The notes below the pieces were generated by a model, which was given only the letters and a program-made list of their open reading frames with translations, was not told the DNA's origin and made no database searches. A stretch of DNA of 64,000 nt, taken from NCBI RefSeq assembly GCF_900637025.1, contig NZ_LR134336.1:1194001-1258000 (forward strand). The letters run 5' to 3'. Source of the stretch: Streptococcus oralis ATCC 35037. GTDB taxonomy: Bacteria > Bacillota > Bacilli > Lactobacillales > Streptococcaceae. The translations under genes were made by a program, and so were the position numbers. This document shows, piece by piece, positions 47,301 to 54,355 of this stretch (the first letter of the stretch is position 1; every line of letters starts with the position of its first letter).

Positions 47301-49782
47301 CTTCCTCATGGAAGGTGTAAGTACCTGGGGCCAAGTTGAGATCTTTAGACTTACCAGCTTCAGATGTCCAGCTTTCTACGGCTGTGCCTTCTGCCTTATC
47401 GCCCTTGTAGATCTTGATTTGTGCTCCTGCAATTTCTGTACCACCAAGGTTAACCTTACTAAAGGTAATCTTACGTGGACTATCGTCATCTTTATCAGTG
47501 ACTTTGATTGTTGAACCATCGGTTACGACTGTATTGTCCTCGCCTTTAGCATCCTTAGTACCAACATTCGTCACTTTAACTGTGCCATCATAGTTAACTT
47601 TAAAAGTGATATCCGTTACTTTGAGGTATCCAGTTGGGGCTGCTTCCTCATGGAAGGTGTAAGTACCTGGGGCCAAGCTCAATTCTTTAGACTTACCAGC
47701 TTCTGAAGTCCAGCTTTCTACAGCTGTGCCTTCTGCCTTATCGCCTTTGAAGATCTTGATTTGTGCTCCTGCGATTTCAACTCCACCAAGACTAATTTTA
47801 CTGAACGTGATTTTACGAGCTACATCGTCATCTTTATCAGTAACTGTCAGAGTTGAATTTTGGGCTACAACACGATTGTCTTCACCTTTAGAATCTTTTT
47901 CACCTACTTTTGTCACTTCAACAGTACCGTTAGGTTTAACTTGGAAAGTGATATCCGTTACTTTGAGGTAACCAGTTGGGGCTGCTTCCTCATGGAAAGT
48001 GTAGATGCCTGGTTCAAGATTCAGTTGCTTAGGTTGGTCAGTTGAAGTCCAGCTTTCTACAGCTGTACCTTCAGCTTTTTCGCCCTTGTAGATCTTAATC
48101 TGTGCACCAGCGATTTCATTTCCTCCAAGGTTTACCTTACTGAAGGTAATTGGTTTTGGACTAGTATCCTCTTTATCGGTAATAGTCAGAACTGGACCAG
48201 CTGCAAGAACAGTGTCATCAGCTCCCTTATTCTTAATAGTGATAGAACCGTCAGCATTAACAGTAAAAGTAATATCTCCTACAATTTGATATCCCTCTGG
48301 AGCATCGAACTCTCTTAGAGTGTAGGTCCCTGGTGCCAGCTTAATCACTTTAGAAGTGTCAGCTACAGTAGTCCAGTCTGCAACAGGTGCCTCTTCAAGA
48401 TTGACTGTATCTCCACTATAGATTTTCAGTTCGGCACCTGGGATTTCTTTCCCATTTGGATCCACCTTTTTGAAAGTAATCTCTTTCTCAGTTGGTGTCT
48501 TTGGAGGTGTCTTCTTATTTTCAATTCGACGTTCTACAGATTTATCTGAGCCAAACTCATCTGGAGAAATTTTAATATCTTCAGTTAGTTTGTCATAGCC
48601 AAAAGGAGCCGTTACTTCACGAATTGTATAGTTGTCTCGCAACAATTTACCTACACTAGCGTTACCATCAGGACCTGTTGTCAATCGTCCAACAACAGCT
48701 TGGTTACGATCACGAATCACTTCAAAAACTGCACCTTGCAAAGGTTGGCCTGCTTCGTTTACCTTATGAATTTTAATGGTGAAAACATATCCTTCCGCAA
48801 CACCACCTGCAATCTGGTAGGTACGTGTGCTGGTTGATTGTTCATTCTCACTTCCATTGTAGCTCATGTTGGCTACGTTCGTGATTTCCTCACCATCGAC
48901 TAGATCATAATTCGCTTTAGCTCGATACTCGATCATATAACCAAAACCATTAGTATCTCCTAAAGGAAGGGTGAAACCATCACCATTCGCATTTACCACT
49001 AGTTGGTTTTTAAAGGTTTCAGTCATATCCTGAGCATCGGACCATTTCCAGTCTCCGTTATTCCAGCTCCAGTTTACTTTATAAATACGAAAAGTATCTG
49101 GTAGGAATGTCATATTTGGAGAAGAGAAAGCATCTTTGATAGTGACATCACTGTAGTTCGCCATATTGCGGTTTACAGTAATGTTATAACGGATTACATT
49201 TTTCTCGTCGTCCTTGTATTGGAAGGAACTCTTTTCAATTTTAGAGTCGTATTTCCCTGGAGGGCCGTTATAACGGATTTTCCCTGCAGATAGAACTCTA
49301 TGTCCTACAGTAATATTGACATCAATGTCTTTTTCTTCTGAAACAACATCATGGTCAACTCGAACATAGACAAAGAATTTCCCCCTAACGCCAGAATTAT
49401 TCTCAACAAACTTTGTGTAAGTTAGAGTAATCGTTTTGCTAGTGGCATCTAGATGTCCAGTAGCTACAAGATTGTTAGAAGCATCTCGTAATTCAATGTC
49501 TGAAGAGTTTGAAAATGCAATCTCTGATGGCAATTGAAGTGTTGTTGTATCACCTTCATGCACCGTATTATCTGGCAACACGAAATCAGCCGTAAGACGG
49601 AATTCTTGCCAAATATCCAATCCTTGCGTTAATGCTTCACCAGATTTGTTCTCAACACCAACACTAGTGATCACATCATTATACTCTGTCGCATGTACTT
49701 GCGTCAGAGGGGCAAATGATTGGAGAATAACTCCCAAACAAAGAATAAGGATCTGAATCCAAGATCTTATTTTCTTGTTCAT
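44305..49782 (-). CDS. giant LPNTG-anchored adhesin with 11 tandem isopeptide-type domains (1825 aa)
   Basis: A signal peptide ends near HAT (residue 32). Two Ig-like adhesin domains (33 to about 330) resemble MSCRAMM/collagen-binding A regions. Next are a SpaA-like domain (about 335-430), a divergent unit (KEITFKKVDPNGKEIPG) and eleven 114-residue units from about residue 535 to 1780. Each unit has Lys in ITFSK, Glu in TFHEEAAPTGY and Asp in VTDK, the residues expected for a Lys-Asp isopeptide bond as in FbaB CnaB2. The C terminus is LPNTG, a membrane helix and KRRKED. Probably a long stalk that displays the N-terminal binding head. SD AGAAAGGAAG precedes ATG 49782. Confidence 0.93.
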   Translation of the reverse strand: MNKKIRSWIQILILCLGVILQSFAPLTQVHATEYNDVITSVGVENKSGEALTQGLDIWQEFRLTADFVLPDNTVHEGDTTTLQLPSEIAFSNSSDIELRDASNNLVATGHLDATSKTITLTYTKFVENNSGVRGKFFVYVRVDHDVVSEEKDIDVNITVGHRVLSAGKIRYNGPPGKYDSKIEKSSFQYKDDEKNVIRYNITVNRNMANYSDVTIKDAFSSPNMTFLPDTFRIYKVNWSWNNGDWKWSDAQDMTETFKNQLVVNANGDGFTLPLGDTNGFGYMIEYRAKANYDLVDGEEITNVANMSYNGSENEQSTSTRTYQIAGGVAEGYVFTIKIHKVNEAGQPLQGAVFEVIRDRNQAVVGRLTTGPDGNASVGKLLRDNYTIREVTAPFGYDKLTEDIKISPDEFGSDKSVERRIENKKTPPKTPTEKEITFKKVDPNGKEIPGAELKIYSGDTVNLEEAPVADWTTVADTSKVIKLAPGTYTLREFDAPEGYQIVGDITFTVNADGSITIKNKGADDTVLAAGPVLTITDKEDTSPKPITFSKVNLGGNEIAGAQIKIYKGEKAEGTAVESWTSTDQPKQLNLEPGIYTFHEEAAPTGYLKVTDITFQVKPNGTVEVTKVGEKDSKGEDNRVVAQNSTLTVTDKDDDVARKITFSKISLGGVEIAGAQIKIFKGDKAEGTAVESWTSEAGKSKELSLAPGTYTFHEEAAPTGYLKVTDITFKVNYDGTVKVTNVGTKDAKGEDNTVVTDGSTIKVTDKDDDSPRKITFSKVNLGGTEIAGAQIKIYKGDKAEGTAVESWTSEAGKSKDLNLAPGTYTFHEEAAPTGYLKVTDITFQVKHDGTVEVTNVGEKDSKGEENKVATNGSTVTVTDKDDDLPRKITFSKVSLGGTEIAGAEIKIYKGDKAEGTAVESWTSEAGKSKELSLAPGTYTFHEEAAPTGYLKVTDITFQVKHDGTVEVTNVGEKDSKGEENKVVTNGSTVTVTDKDDDLPRKITFSKVSLGGTEIAGAQIKIYKGDKAEGTAVESWTSEAGKSKDLNLSPGTYTFHEEAAPTGYLKVTDITFQVKHDGTVEVTNVGEKDSKGEENKVVTNGSTVTVTDKDDDLPRKITFSKVSLGGTEIAGAQIKIYKGDKAEGTAVESWTSEAGKSKDLNLAPGTYTFHEEAAPTGYLKVTDITFQVKHDGTVEVTNVGEKDSKGEENKVVTNGSTVTVTDKDDDLPRKITFSKVSLGGTEIAGAQIKIYKGNKAEGTAVESWTSEAGKSKDLNLAPGTYTFHEEAAPTGYLKVTDITFQVKHDGTVEVTNVGEKDSKGEENKVVTNGSTVTVTDKDDDLPRKITFSKVSLGGTEIAGAQIKIYKGDKAEGTAVESWTSEAGKSKDLNLAPGTYTFHEEAAPTGYLKVTDITFQVKHDGTVEVTNVGEKDSKGEENKVVTNGSTVTVTDKDDDLPRKITFSKVSLGGTEIAGAEIKIYKGDKAEGTAVESWTSEAGKSKDLNLAPGTYTFHEEAAPTGYLKVTDITFQVKHDGTVEVTNVGEKDSKGEENKVVTNGSTVTVTDKDDDLPRKITFSKVSLGGTEIAGAQIKIYKGDKAEGTAVESWTSEAGKSKDLNLAPGTYTFHEEAAPTGYLKVTDITFQVKHDGTVEVTNVGEKDSKGEENKVVTNGSTVTVTDKDDDLPRKITFSKVNLAGEEIAGAKIQIFRGEKVAGNPVAEWTSKANQSHVLDLTPGVYTFHEEAAPTGYLAVTDITFQVNYDGTVTVVNASGNQVEFKDGKLVVTDQTEPENPNLPNTGSESGQAALAAGLALLALGAGLVATKRRKED
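44390..48170 (-). repeat. tandem array of 342-bp coding repeats
   Basis: The unit boundary coding for PRK (ACGTGG on the plus strand) recurs at 44737, 45079, 45421, 45763, 46105, 46447, 46789, 47131 and 47473, and degenerate forms fall at 47815 and 48157, an exact 342-bp period over ten steps with no indel. Central units are nearly identical in DNA; the outer ones are more diverged. Confidence 0.97.
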
Positions 49783-50002
49783 TTAATCTTCCTTTCTTAT
49801 AATATTCAGTTGTAAATGTACAATGTAATAGTAAACTAAATGATTGTCCCCAACTAATCACCATTCTCCTTTTTCAAGCGAAAATTATTAGCCACATTAC
49901 ATCCACATTTTATCATACTATGAAGAAAAAGGCTAGAACTATCAAGCAAATGTTTGTGTCTAAATTTTTGGGAATAATCAAATATCCTTATAACTCAATA
50001 AG

Positions 50003-50049
50003 AAAGTGAGATTTTTCAGACAAAAAAACTGGAAAAAGTTCCTCACTTT
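50003..50049. repeat. 47-bp imperfect hairpin
   Basis: Arms AAAGTGAG/CTCACTTT with an inner TTTTTC/GAAAAA pairing. It could end the minus-strand RNA that starts near 50179. Confidence 0.55.
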
Positions 50050-50059
50050 ACCCCAGCCC

Positions 50060-50089
50060 TTGACTATATTGCACTATTTATGCTACAAT
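50060..50089 (+). promoter_or_regulatory. promoter of small RNA
   Basis: TTGACT (50060-50065), 18-bp spacer, extended TGC-TACAAT (50084-50089). Start predicted near 50096. Confidence 0.7.
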
Positions 50090-50095
50090 ATTGTT

Positions 50096-50170
50096 CGACT
50101 GATTAAGCAAAGTGTGTGTTTGTCTTAATCGGTGGTGTAGAAGCAGCAACTTCTACACCTTTTTCTTTTT
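50096..50170 (+). ncRNA. candidate small RNA of about 75 nt
   Basis: Directly after the promoter come a stem-loop GATTAAG/CTTAATC (50101-50107 with 50124-50130; 16-nt loop rich in GU) and then a perfect 10-bp terminator stem GGTGTAGAAG/CTTCTACACC (50134-50143 with 50150-50159) followed by TTTTTCTTTTTT. There is no SD or start codon. Flanking genes are on the other strand, so it is an independent transcript. Not recognised as a known streptococcal sRNA. Confidence 0.65.
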
Positions 50171-50185
50171 TATATTTACTCTGTT

Positions 50186-50214
50186 ATTGTAACACACATT
50201 AGGCAAAAAAGCAA
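50186..50214 (-). promoter_or_regulatory. convergent promoter antisense to the small RNA
   Basis: TTGCTT (50209-50214), 17-bp spacer, extended TGT-TACAAT (50186-50191) on the minus strand. A transcript from about 50179 would be complementary to the entire plus-strand sRNA. Confidence 0.6.
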
Positions 50215-50235
50215 CTGTTTTGTATAAAAACATGA

Positions 50236-50276
50236 TAAAAAGACCTCTAAAAATTCTTTTTTTAGAGGCTTTTATC
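50236..50276. terminator. terminator downstream of the transposase gene
   Basis: Stem CCTCTAAAAA/TTTTTAGAGG (50244-50253 with 50259-50268) with T runs on both sides. Confidence 0.75.
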
Positions 50277-50288
50277 TGCCCTCCAATT

Positions 50289-51581
50289 CTATTTATGTCC
50301 TCTTTTTCTGATGACCGCACCGTGTGGCTTATGGTTAATACGAAACCCTGCGCCTAGTCCCGTTACCCTAAATTCCTCATACTCTTGTCTCCAGGATCCA
50401 AAAAACAGCTCGTGTAGCTGATCAATTCGCTCAACAAGAATCATCCTGGCCATGGTACAAGCCCCTTCGATAGACCAATACATCCCTCGATGTTTCATGC
50501 GGTAAGTGACCTTTCGGTGCTGACTCTCCATTACCCCGATACCCCGTGAGGACAATCCTCTAAGTTTAGGTGGCCTAGTATCACAGAAATTTCTTAATAA
50601 TTTCTTACGAAAATTGTAAAAATTATCAAGAGCTTCCTGGCTTTCTATGAGAGATTCAACTGTATCTAGTACGGTCTGAAGCAGGCCCTTCTGATGATTT
50701 TTGATGGCCTTAAAAGCAAGATCAAGTAGTGTAGACGGGTACGGCTTCAGAAATCTTTTAAGTTCTTCATTAACATGATAGGCATCCCAGAAATGCTCAT
50801 GACGTTTAATCCGTAGGACCTTCTTAATTTCTTGAAATATTCTGCGAGAATATCCTTTACCATTGTCCGAGTTAGTGATAAGAAGAGTTCGATCAGTGAT
50901 TTCAAAATGATTGCAGAGATAGTCTATCAATTCTTCCTTTGCTTGTTCATGGCTTGTATGGATAATCTCATGCTTATTCTCTAGTACATACCGATTATTA
51001 CCAACCTTCTTCACTCCAGTATGAATCAGGAAATGGGCTAAGTCTGTATTGTGTCGTTCATCATTGCTTGATGTTGTCTTGACGAGCACACCATCTCCCT
51101 CCAGGTAGATTTTATCTGCCTGGATTTTTTTCGGTTGCTCATCACCTCTAAAAAGCCGATAGCGTTCCCTCTCTGAAAAGAGTCTGCCTGCCATTTTTAC
51201 AGACTTCAAAACAGCGTCCTTTGTTATCTCCAGGCGATAAGCCATCTTAACTGTTCGACAAACTTCACGGTAGGATAAAACAGAAGCGTGTTTTGCCATG
51301 TGAAAAATCAACTCAGGAGAATAACGCATATACTTTTCTAGACCTAGCCACTCATCTACAGGATAACAACTTTTCTTTCCCTTTCGCCAGCGATTCCTAG
51401 AGAAAGTCACCTCTCCAAATGTAAAAACAACTGTCCTCTCTGTACTATCTATCCGCTTATATCCCCTCAGTCTCATGGAGGGAGCAATCTGCTCGTCATA
51501 ATCTCTTACTCGCTTCAGGAATTGCTGCTCACGTTTGCGATCTAGTTCTGCGACAAATTCTTTTTCATCAAATCTAAACAT
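50289..51581 (-). CDS. ISLre2/UPF0236-family transposase
   Basis: This 430-residue protein matches the UPF0236/ISLre2 transposase family: the N-terminal MRLRGYKRIDSTERTVVFTFGEV segment, Asp-containing KIYLEGDGVLVKTTS, NSDNGKGYS and the C-terminal GIGVMESQHRKVTYRMKHRGMYWSIEGA with the conserved E and W residues. It appears intact. The ATG is 7 nt after a TACAAT (51589-51594) with TTTCAA 17 bp upstream, so it may be translated from a leaderless mRNA. It sits about 50 bp from the relaxase stop. Confidence 0.88.
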   Translation of the reverse strand: MFRFDEKEFVAELDRKREQQFLKRVRDYDEQIAPSMRLRGYKRIDSTERTVVFTFGEVTFSRNRWRKGKKSCYPVDEWLGLEKYMRYSPELIFHMAKHASVLSYREVCRTVKMAYRLEITKDAVLKSVKMAGRLFSERERYRLFRGDEQPKKIQADKIYLEGDGVLVKTTSSNDERHNTDLAHFLIHTGVKKVGNNRYVLENKHEIIHTSHEQAKEELIDYLCNHFEITDRTLLITNSDNGKGYSRRIFQEIKKVLRIKRHEHFWDAYHVNEELKRFLKPYPSTLLDLAFKAIKNHQKGLLQTVLDTVESLIESQEALDNFYNFRKKLLRNFCDTRPPKLRGLSSRGIGVMESQHRKVTYRMKHRGMYWSIEGACTMARMILVERIDQLHELFFGSWRQEYEEFRVTGLGAGFRINHKPHGAVIRKRGHK

Positions 51582-51588
51582 ACTCTCT

Positions 51589-51617
51589 ATTGTACTGAAA
51601 TCATGACTAGATTGAAA
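51589..51617 (-). promoter_or_regulatory. transposase promoter
   Basis: TTTCAA (51612-51617), 17-bp spacer, TACAAT (51589-51594) on the minus strand, 7 nt before the ATG. Confidence 0.5.
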
Positions 51618-51630
51618 ATATCAGAAACTT

Positions 51631-53265
51631 TTACAAGGTTTTTTCATCTTCAAAACGTCGGTCAACTTTCTCTTCACGACTACGCACGTGCTCCTTAACA
51701 TCTCTATAATCTGTGTAATGTTTTAATGTATCATCAAAGAACTCTTGTAAGGCTCCTTTTTCAATTTGGAATTGTTTGATCAGTTGACTGACATCTTCCA
51801 GTCCCATATCTTTTGGAACTCCTAAATCATCCAATAGTTGTACCGCCGCAAGACTATTTTCTGGAGATTTCTGGATGGCTAAAAGTGCTCCTTCAATTTT
51901 GTGATAACGTCCAAGTCGCTCATCTAGTTGTCTTAATTCCTCCAGGGTAATCTCAATCTTTTCATTAAAACGATCTTCCAAATGTTGAAATTGTGCTCCA
52001 TCTGTCACGCCGTGCTCGACTAAGAAATTATATTCCTTAATCAGCTCACGTATAGAGGAAATTTGAGCATTTTTAGTTACGACTGTCTCACCATTTTGTT
52101 TGGCCAATTGTCTTGCGACAGTCAAACCCATCATGTACCGATTTTTTTGTGATTGATCAGGATTGAGAAAATAAAAATAGTCTTTCTCTTTGATATAGAT
52201 GGTATAATTTCCATCCTCATTTTTATCAACTTTATGAGAAGGTATTAAAATGGTACCACTATTTAAAGCTCCCATATCCATCTGCACGTAAATGCCTTGC
52301 TTGCTTTCTTGCTCGACCTGCCAGGATTCCACTTCCAATTTCAATTCAAAATCATTTGCCGTTTTTTCTTTTGATTCTTGGTATTGTTCTTTCAATTCCT
52401 CCACATCAAAAACTAACTGATTCTTAGAAATTCTCTCTTTTATTTTTTCAAGAGAATAGAGTCCTTTCTTCGATAATGTATCATCTCGGACATTTCTTTG
52501 TTGGGGCTGATCGAGCAATTTATACTTCACAAATTTTCCAGAGAAATCAATCTGAAGGTCAAGCGCAACTGCTTTTTGTTTAAAGTCTTCCAACGACAGC
52601 GAGTGCTTCAGAAGAAAATCTAGACGATCCTTAATTTCAAAGCGATAATTATTTTGTCTTCTCCAAGCAGAATACTTTGTGTAAGAATTTTTCATAGTAG
52701 GCTCAATAATTTTGGCGCCATAACGTGCCGCATGTTTGTCCGATATCGCCCTCAAATTTTTAAGGGTTTTCTTTTCCCAACGAAATTTTTTAAGCGTTGA
52801 GGTATTGGTTGTATTGAGTATGATATGATTATGAAGATGATCTTTATCCGTGTGTGTCGCAATCACAAACTCATAATTTCCACCTGTCAATTCTAACATC
52901 GTTTGACGGCCAATTTCATGAACCTGCTCAGGAGTCAAGTTATCATCTGGAGAAAAAGACTGGATAATGTGATGGGCCAATACTTGTTTTCCTGAAGATA
53001 ATTCTTTCAAGTCATCATCTCCTTTTTTAAAGGCTGCAGCCAATTTTGTCATAACCATTTCCTCATCTGCTACGCTAAAATCAGAGATCCCATTGCCAGA
53101 TACTAGCTTCATTTGAAGTTCACCATTATGATAGACAAGAGGAAAATCAAGATCACTTTCTGCGGTTTCTGATACAAGAGTTTTCGCTTCATTCAGAATA
53201 TAGCGTACAGCTATTTTTAAATTGGAAGGAGTTTTAATTTGTTTGGGTGTTTTGATTACTACCAT
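51631..53265 (-). CDS. MOBP-type relaxase
   Basis: This 544-residue protein should nick oriT and lead the transferred strand. Tyr22 in RYILNEAK is the likely nucleophile. The metal-binding three-histidine motif is ATHTDKDHLHNHIILN (His138, His143/145/147). The second half is a long charged helical region. It overlaps mobC by 7 bp. The C terminus EEKVDRRFEDEKTL ends about 50 bp from an IS; truncation by that insertion is possible but not evident. Confidence 0.9.
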   Translation of the reverse strand: MVVIKTPKQIKTPSNLKIAVRYILNEAKTLVSETAESDLDFPLVYHNGELQMKLVSGNGISDFSVADEEMVMTKLAAAFKKGDDDLKELSSGKQVLAHHIIQSFSPDDNLTPEQVHEIGRQTMLELTGGNYEFVIATHTDKDHLHNHIILNTTNTSTLKKFRWEKKTLKNLRAISDKHAARYGAKIIEPTMKNSYTKYSAWRRQNNYRFEIKDRLDFLLKHSLSLEDFKQKAVALDLQIDFSGKFVKYKLLDQPQQRNVRDDTLSKKGLYSLEKIKERISKNQLVFDVEELKEQYQESKEKTANDFELKLEVESWQVEQESKQGIYVQMDMGALNSGTILIPSHKVDKNEDGNYTIYIKEKDYFYFLNPDQSQKNRYMMGLTVARQLAKQNGETVVTKNAQISSIRELIKEYNFLVEHGVTDGAQFQHLEDRFNEKIEITLEELRQLDERLGRYHKIEGALLAIQKSPENSLAAVQLLDDLGVPKDMGLEDVSQLIKQFQIEKGALQEFFDDTLKHYTDYRDVKEHVRSREEKVDRRFEDEKTL

Positions 53266-53651
53266 TCGTCATACGTCCTTATAGTTTTTACTTTTCGCTC
53301 CTGTAAACTTTTCTTCTCTGCGCTAGAAAGTTTGGCAGCTACCATCTCTTTCAACTCAGATAGATAGTCAATAACTTGTGCTACTTCCTCTGTCGTAACC
53401 CCTTGATTTTCGTTAGCATGCTTGGCAATTTGGTTGATGTTCGTGCCCACTCGATTGATAGCAACTCGAAGGTCTTTCAATTCAGAAAAATCAATTTGAA
53501 CCACCTTCCCTTGTACCAGTTGATTCTTCGCATAGTATTGAAAAGATGGAACTCCCATTTGGGCCATCACCGTTTTAATTTGACGATCTTCCTCTGGTGT
53601 TAGTCGTATCAATTTTTGTATATAGCGTTTTCTATTTTCTCGTTTCTGCAT
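53259..53651 (-). CDS. mobC: MobC-family relaxosome accessory protein
   Basis: The 130-residue protein has an N-terminal ribbon-helix-helix-like segment (IQKLIRLTPEEDRQIKTVM) and the MobC signature RVGTNINQIAKHAN. It is the functional equivalent of PcfF, which binds oriT DNA and recruits the relaxase. The candidate oriT lies directly upstream. Confidence 0.88.
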   Translation of the reverse strand: MQKRENRKRYIQKLIRLTPEEDRQIKTVMAQMGVPSFQYYAKNQLVQGKVVQIDFSELKDLRVAINRVGTNINQIAKHANENQGVTTEEVAQVIDYLSELKEMVAAKLSSAEKKSLQERKVKTIRTYDEW

Positions 53652-53868
53652 TATTTTTTTATCCTCTTTCTCTCAAAGTCTCTGGCATTTTCTGACCAGG
53701 CATCAGCCCCTGACTTCCTTGTGGCAAGCGTAGCAAATGGATATCCATTTGCGAAATTTAAAAAAATCAGAGAAGGAGAACCCTACAGTTTTCCTTCTTG
53801 ATTTTCTCAGTTTTGGGGAAATCCCCAAGCCCCTTTCTTATATCTTTTGGAGTACAACTTCTAACAAT
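53652..53868. other. oriT: candidate origin of transfer (oriT)
   Basis: This non-coding 217 bp upstream of mobC and the relaxase contains three inverted repeats: a 20-bp perfect palindrome centred on GGATATCC (53733-53752), an imperfect repeat AATCA.AGAAGGA/TCCTTCT..TGATT (53765-53803) and TTGGGGA/TCCCCAA (53813-53828). GGCAAGCGTAG just left of the palindrome is a candidate nick region. Location and structure fit oriT of MOBP systems. Confidence 0.6.
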
Positions 53869-54285
53869 TTATCGTAACCAACTGAAGATGTTTTTGAAAA
53901 TAGATGATTGCTTATCACTATTTTCTACACTTTTTTCTTTCTGACCTTGCAACTTTTCAGCTAGGACAGAAAGTTGTTGAGTAGTTAGAGGCTGGAAAAT
54001 AGACTGCCCAATTTGTATTTCTGTCAGTAAGATTTTTTCAGTGAGTACAGCTTGAAATTCTTCATCTGTAATCATCTTGAGTAGCTCAATATTTTCTTCT
54101 TCCCACTCCAAAAGAGCTGGATCTCCTTCAGGTAGTTGAGACTGTTCTTCCTCTAGTTGCTCCAGAACTTTTTGGCGAGTCAAGTCTTTAGCGTTTGGCG
54201 ATACTCCTTGAACTCTGTCTCCATCCATGATTGGAATAAAGTCTGAGAGGATGATGATAAGTTGTTCTTCTTGTTCATTGGTCAT
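53869..54285 (-). CDS. acidic hypothetical protein of the ICE
   Basis: The protein has 138 residues, starts MTNEQEEQLIIILSDFIPIM, and is acidic and mostly helical, with a short hydrophobic C terminus (IFKNIFSWLR). It lies between the large toprim/ArdC-like gene and oriT. No family recognised; GGAGGACAAC gives a good SD. Confidence 0.7.
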   Translation of the reverse strand: MTNEQEEQLIIILSDFIPIMDGDRVQGVSPNAKDLTRQKVLEQLEEEQSQLPEGDPALLEWEEENIELLKMITDEEFQAVLTEKILLTEIQIGQSIFQPLTTQQLSVLAEKLQGQKEKSVENSDKQSSIFKNIFSWLR

Positions 54286-54355
54286 GAGTGTTGTCCTCCT
54301 TGATGATGGTTTGTTTTTAATTTGACCTTGGGTTTATTTGGGGTGTCCCGTTCGG

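Larger units (their letters stand above)
49783..50288. other. 506-bp intergenic region holding opposed small transcripts
   Basis: No conserved protein gene. It holds the adhesin leader, a large inverted repeat (50003-50049), a plus-strand sRNA gene, a convergent minus-strand promoter and the transposase terminator, listed separately. Confidence 0.6.
50200..51630 (-). mobile_element. ISLre2-type insertion sequence, ends approximate
   Basis: A single transposase gene with its own promoter and terminator lies between intergenic DNA and the relaxase stop codon. I could not resolve convincing terminal inverted repeats or a target duplication; a weak partial match exists between the sequences near 50219 and 51636. 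Boundaries are therefore estimates. Confidence 0.55.

Noticed and set aside
46906..47514. Open frames on the plus strand within the adhesin repeats
   Set aside because: They recur with the repeat unit and are simply antisense readings of it.
44400..48170. Regular repeats considered as a CRISPR array or non-coding satellite
   Set aside because: Period is 342 bp, in frame, and each unit encodes a coherent domain; no short repeats with unique spacers.
49679..49864. 61-codon frame overlapping the start of the large adhesin
   Set aside because: SD is too close to its ATG, most of it lies out of frame within the adhesin signal peptide, and the composition is not protein-like.
50200..51640. Terminal inverted repeats of the IS near 50219 and 51636
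   Set aside because: Only about 12 of 24 positions match, no better than chance in A+T-rich DNA.
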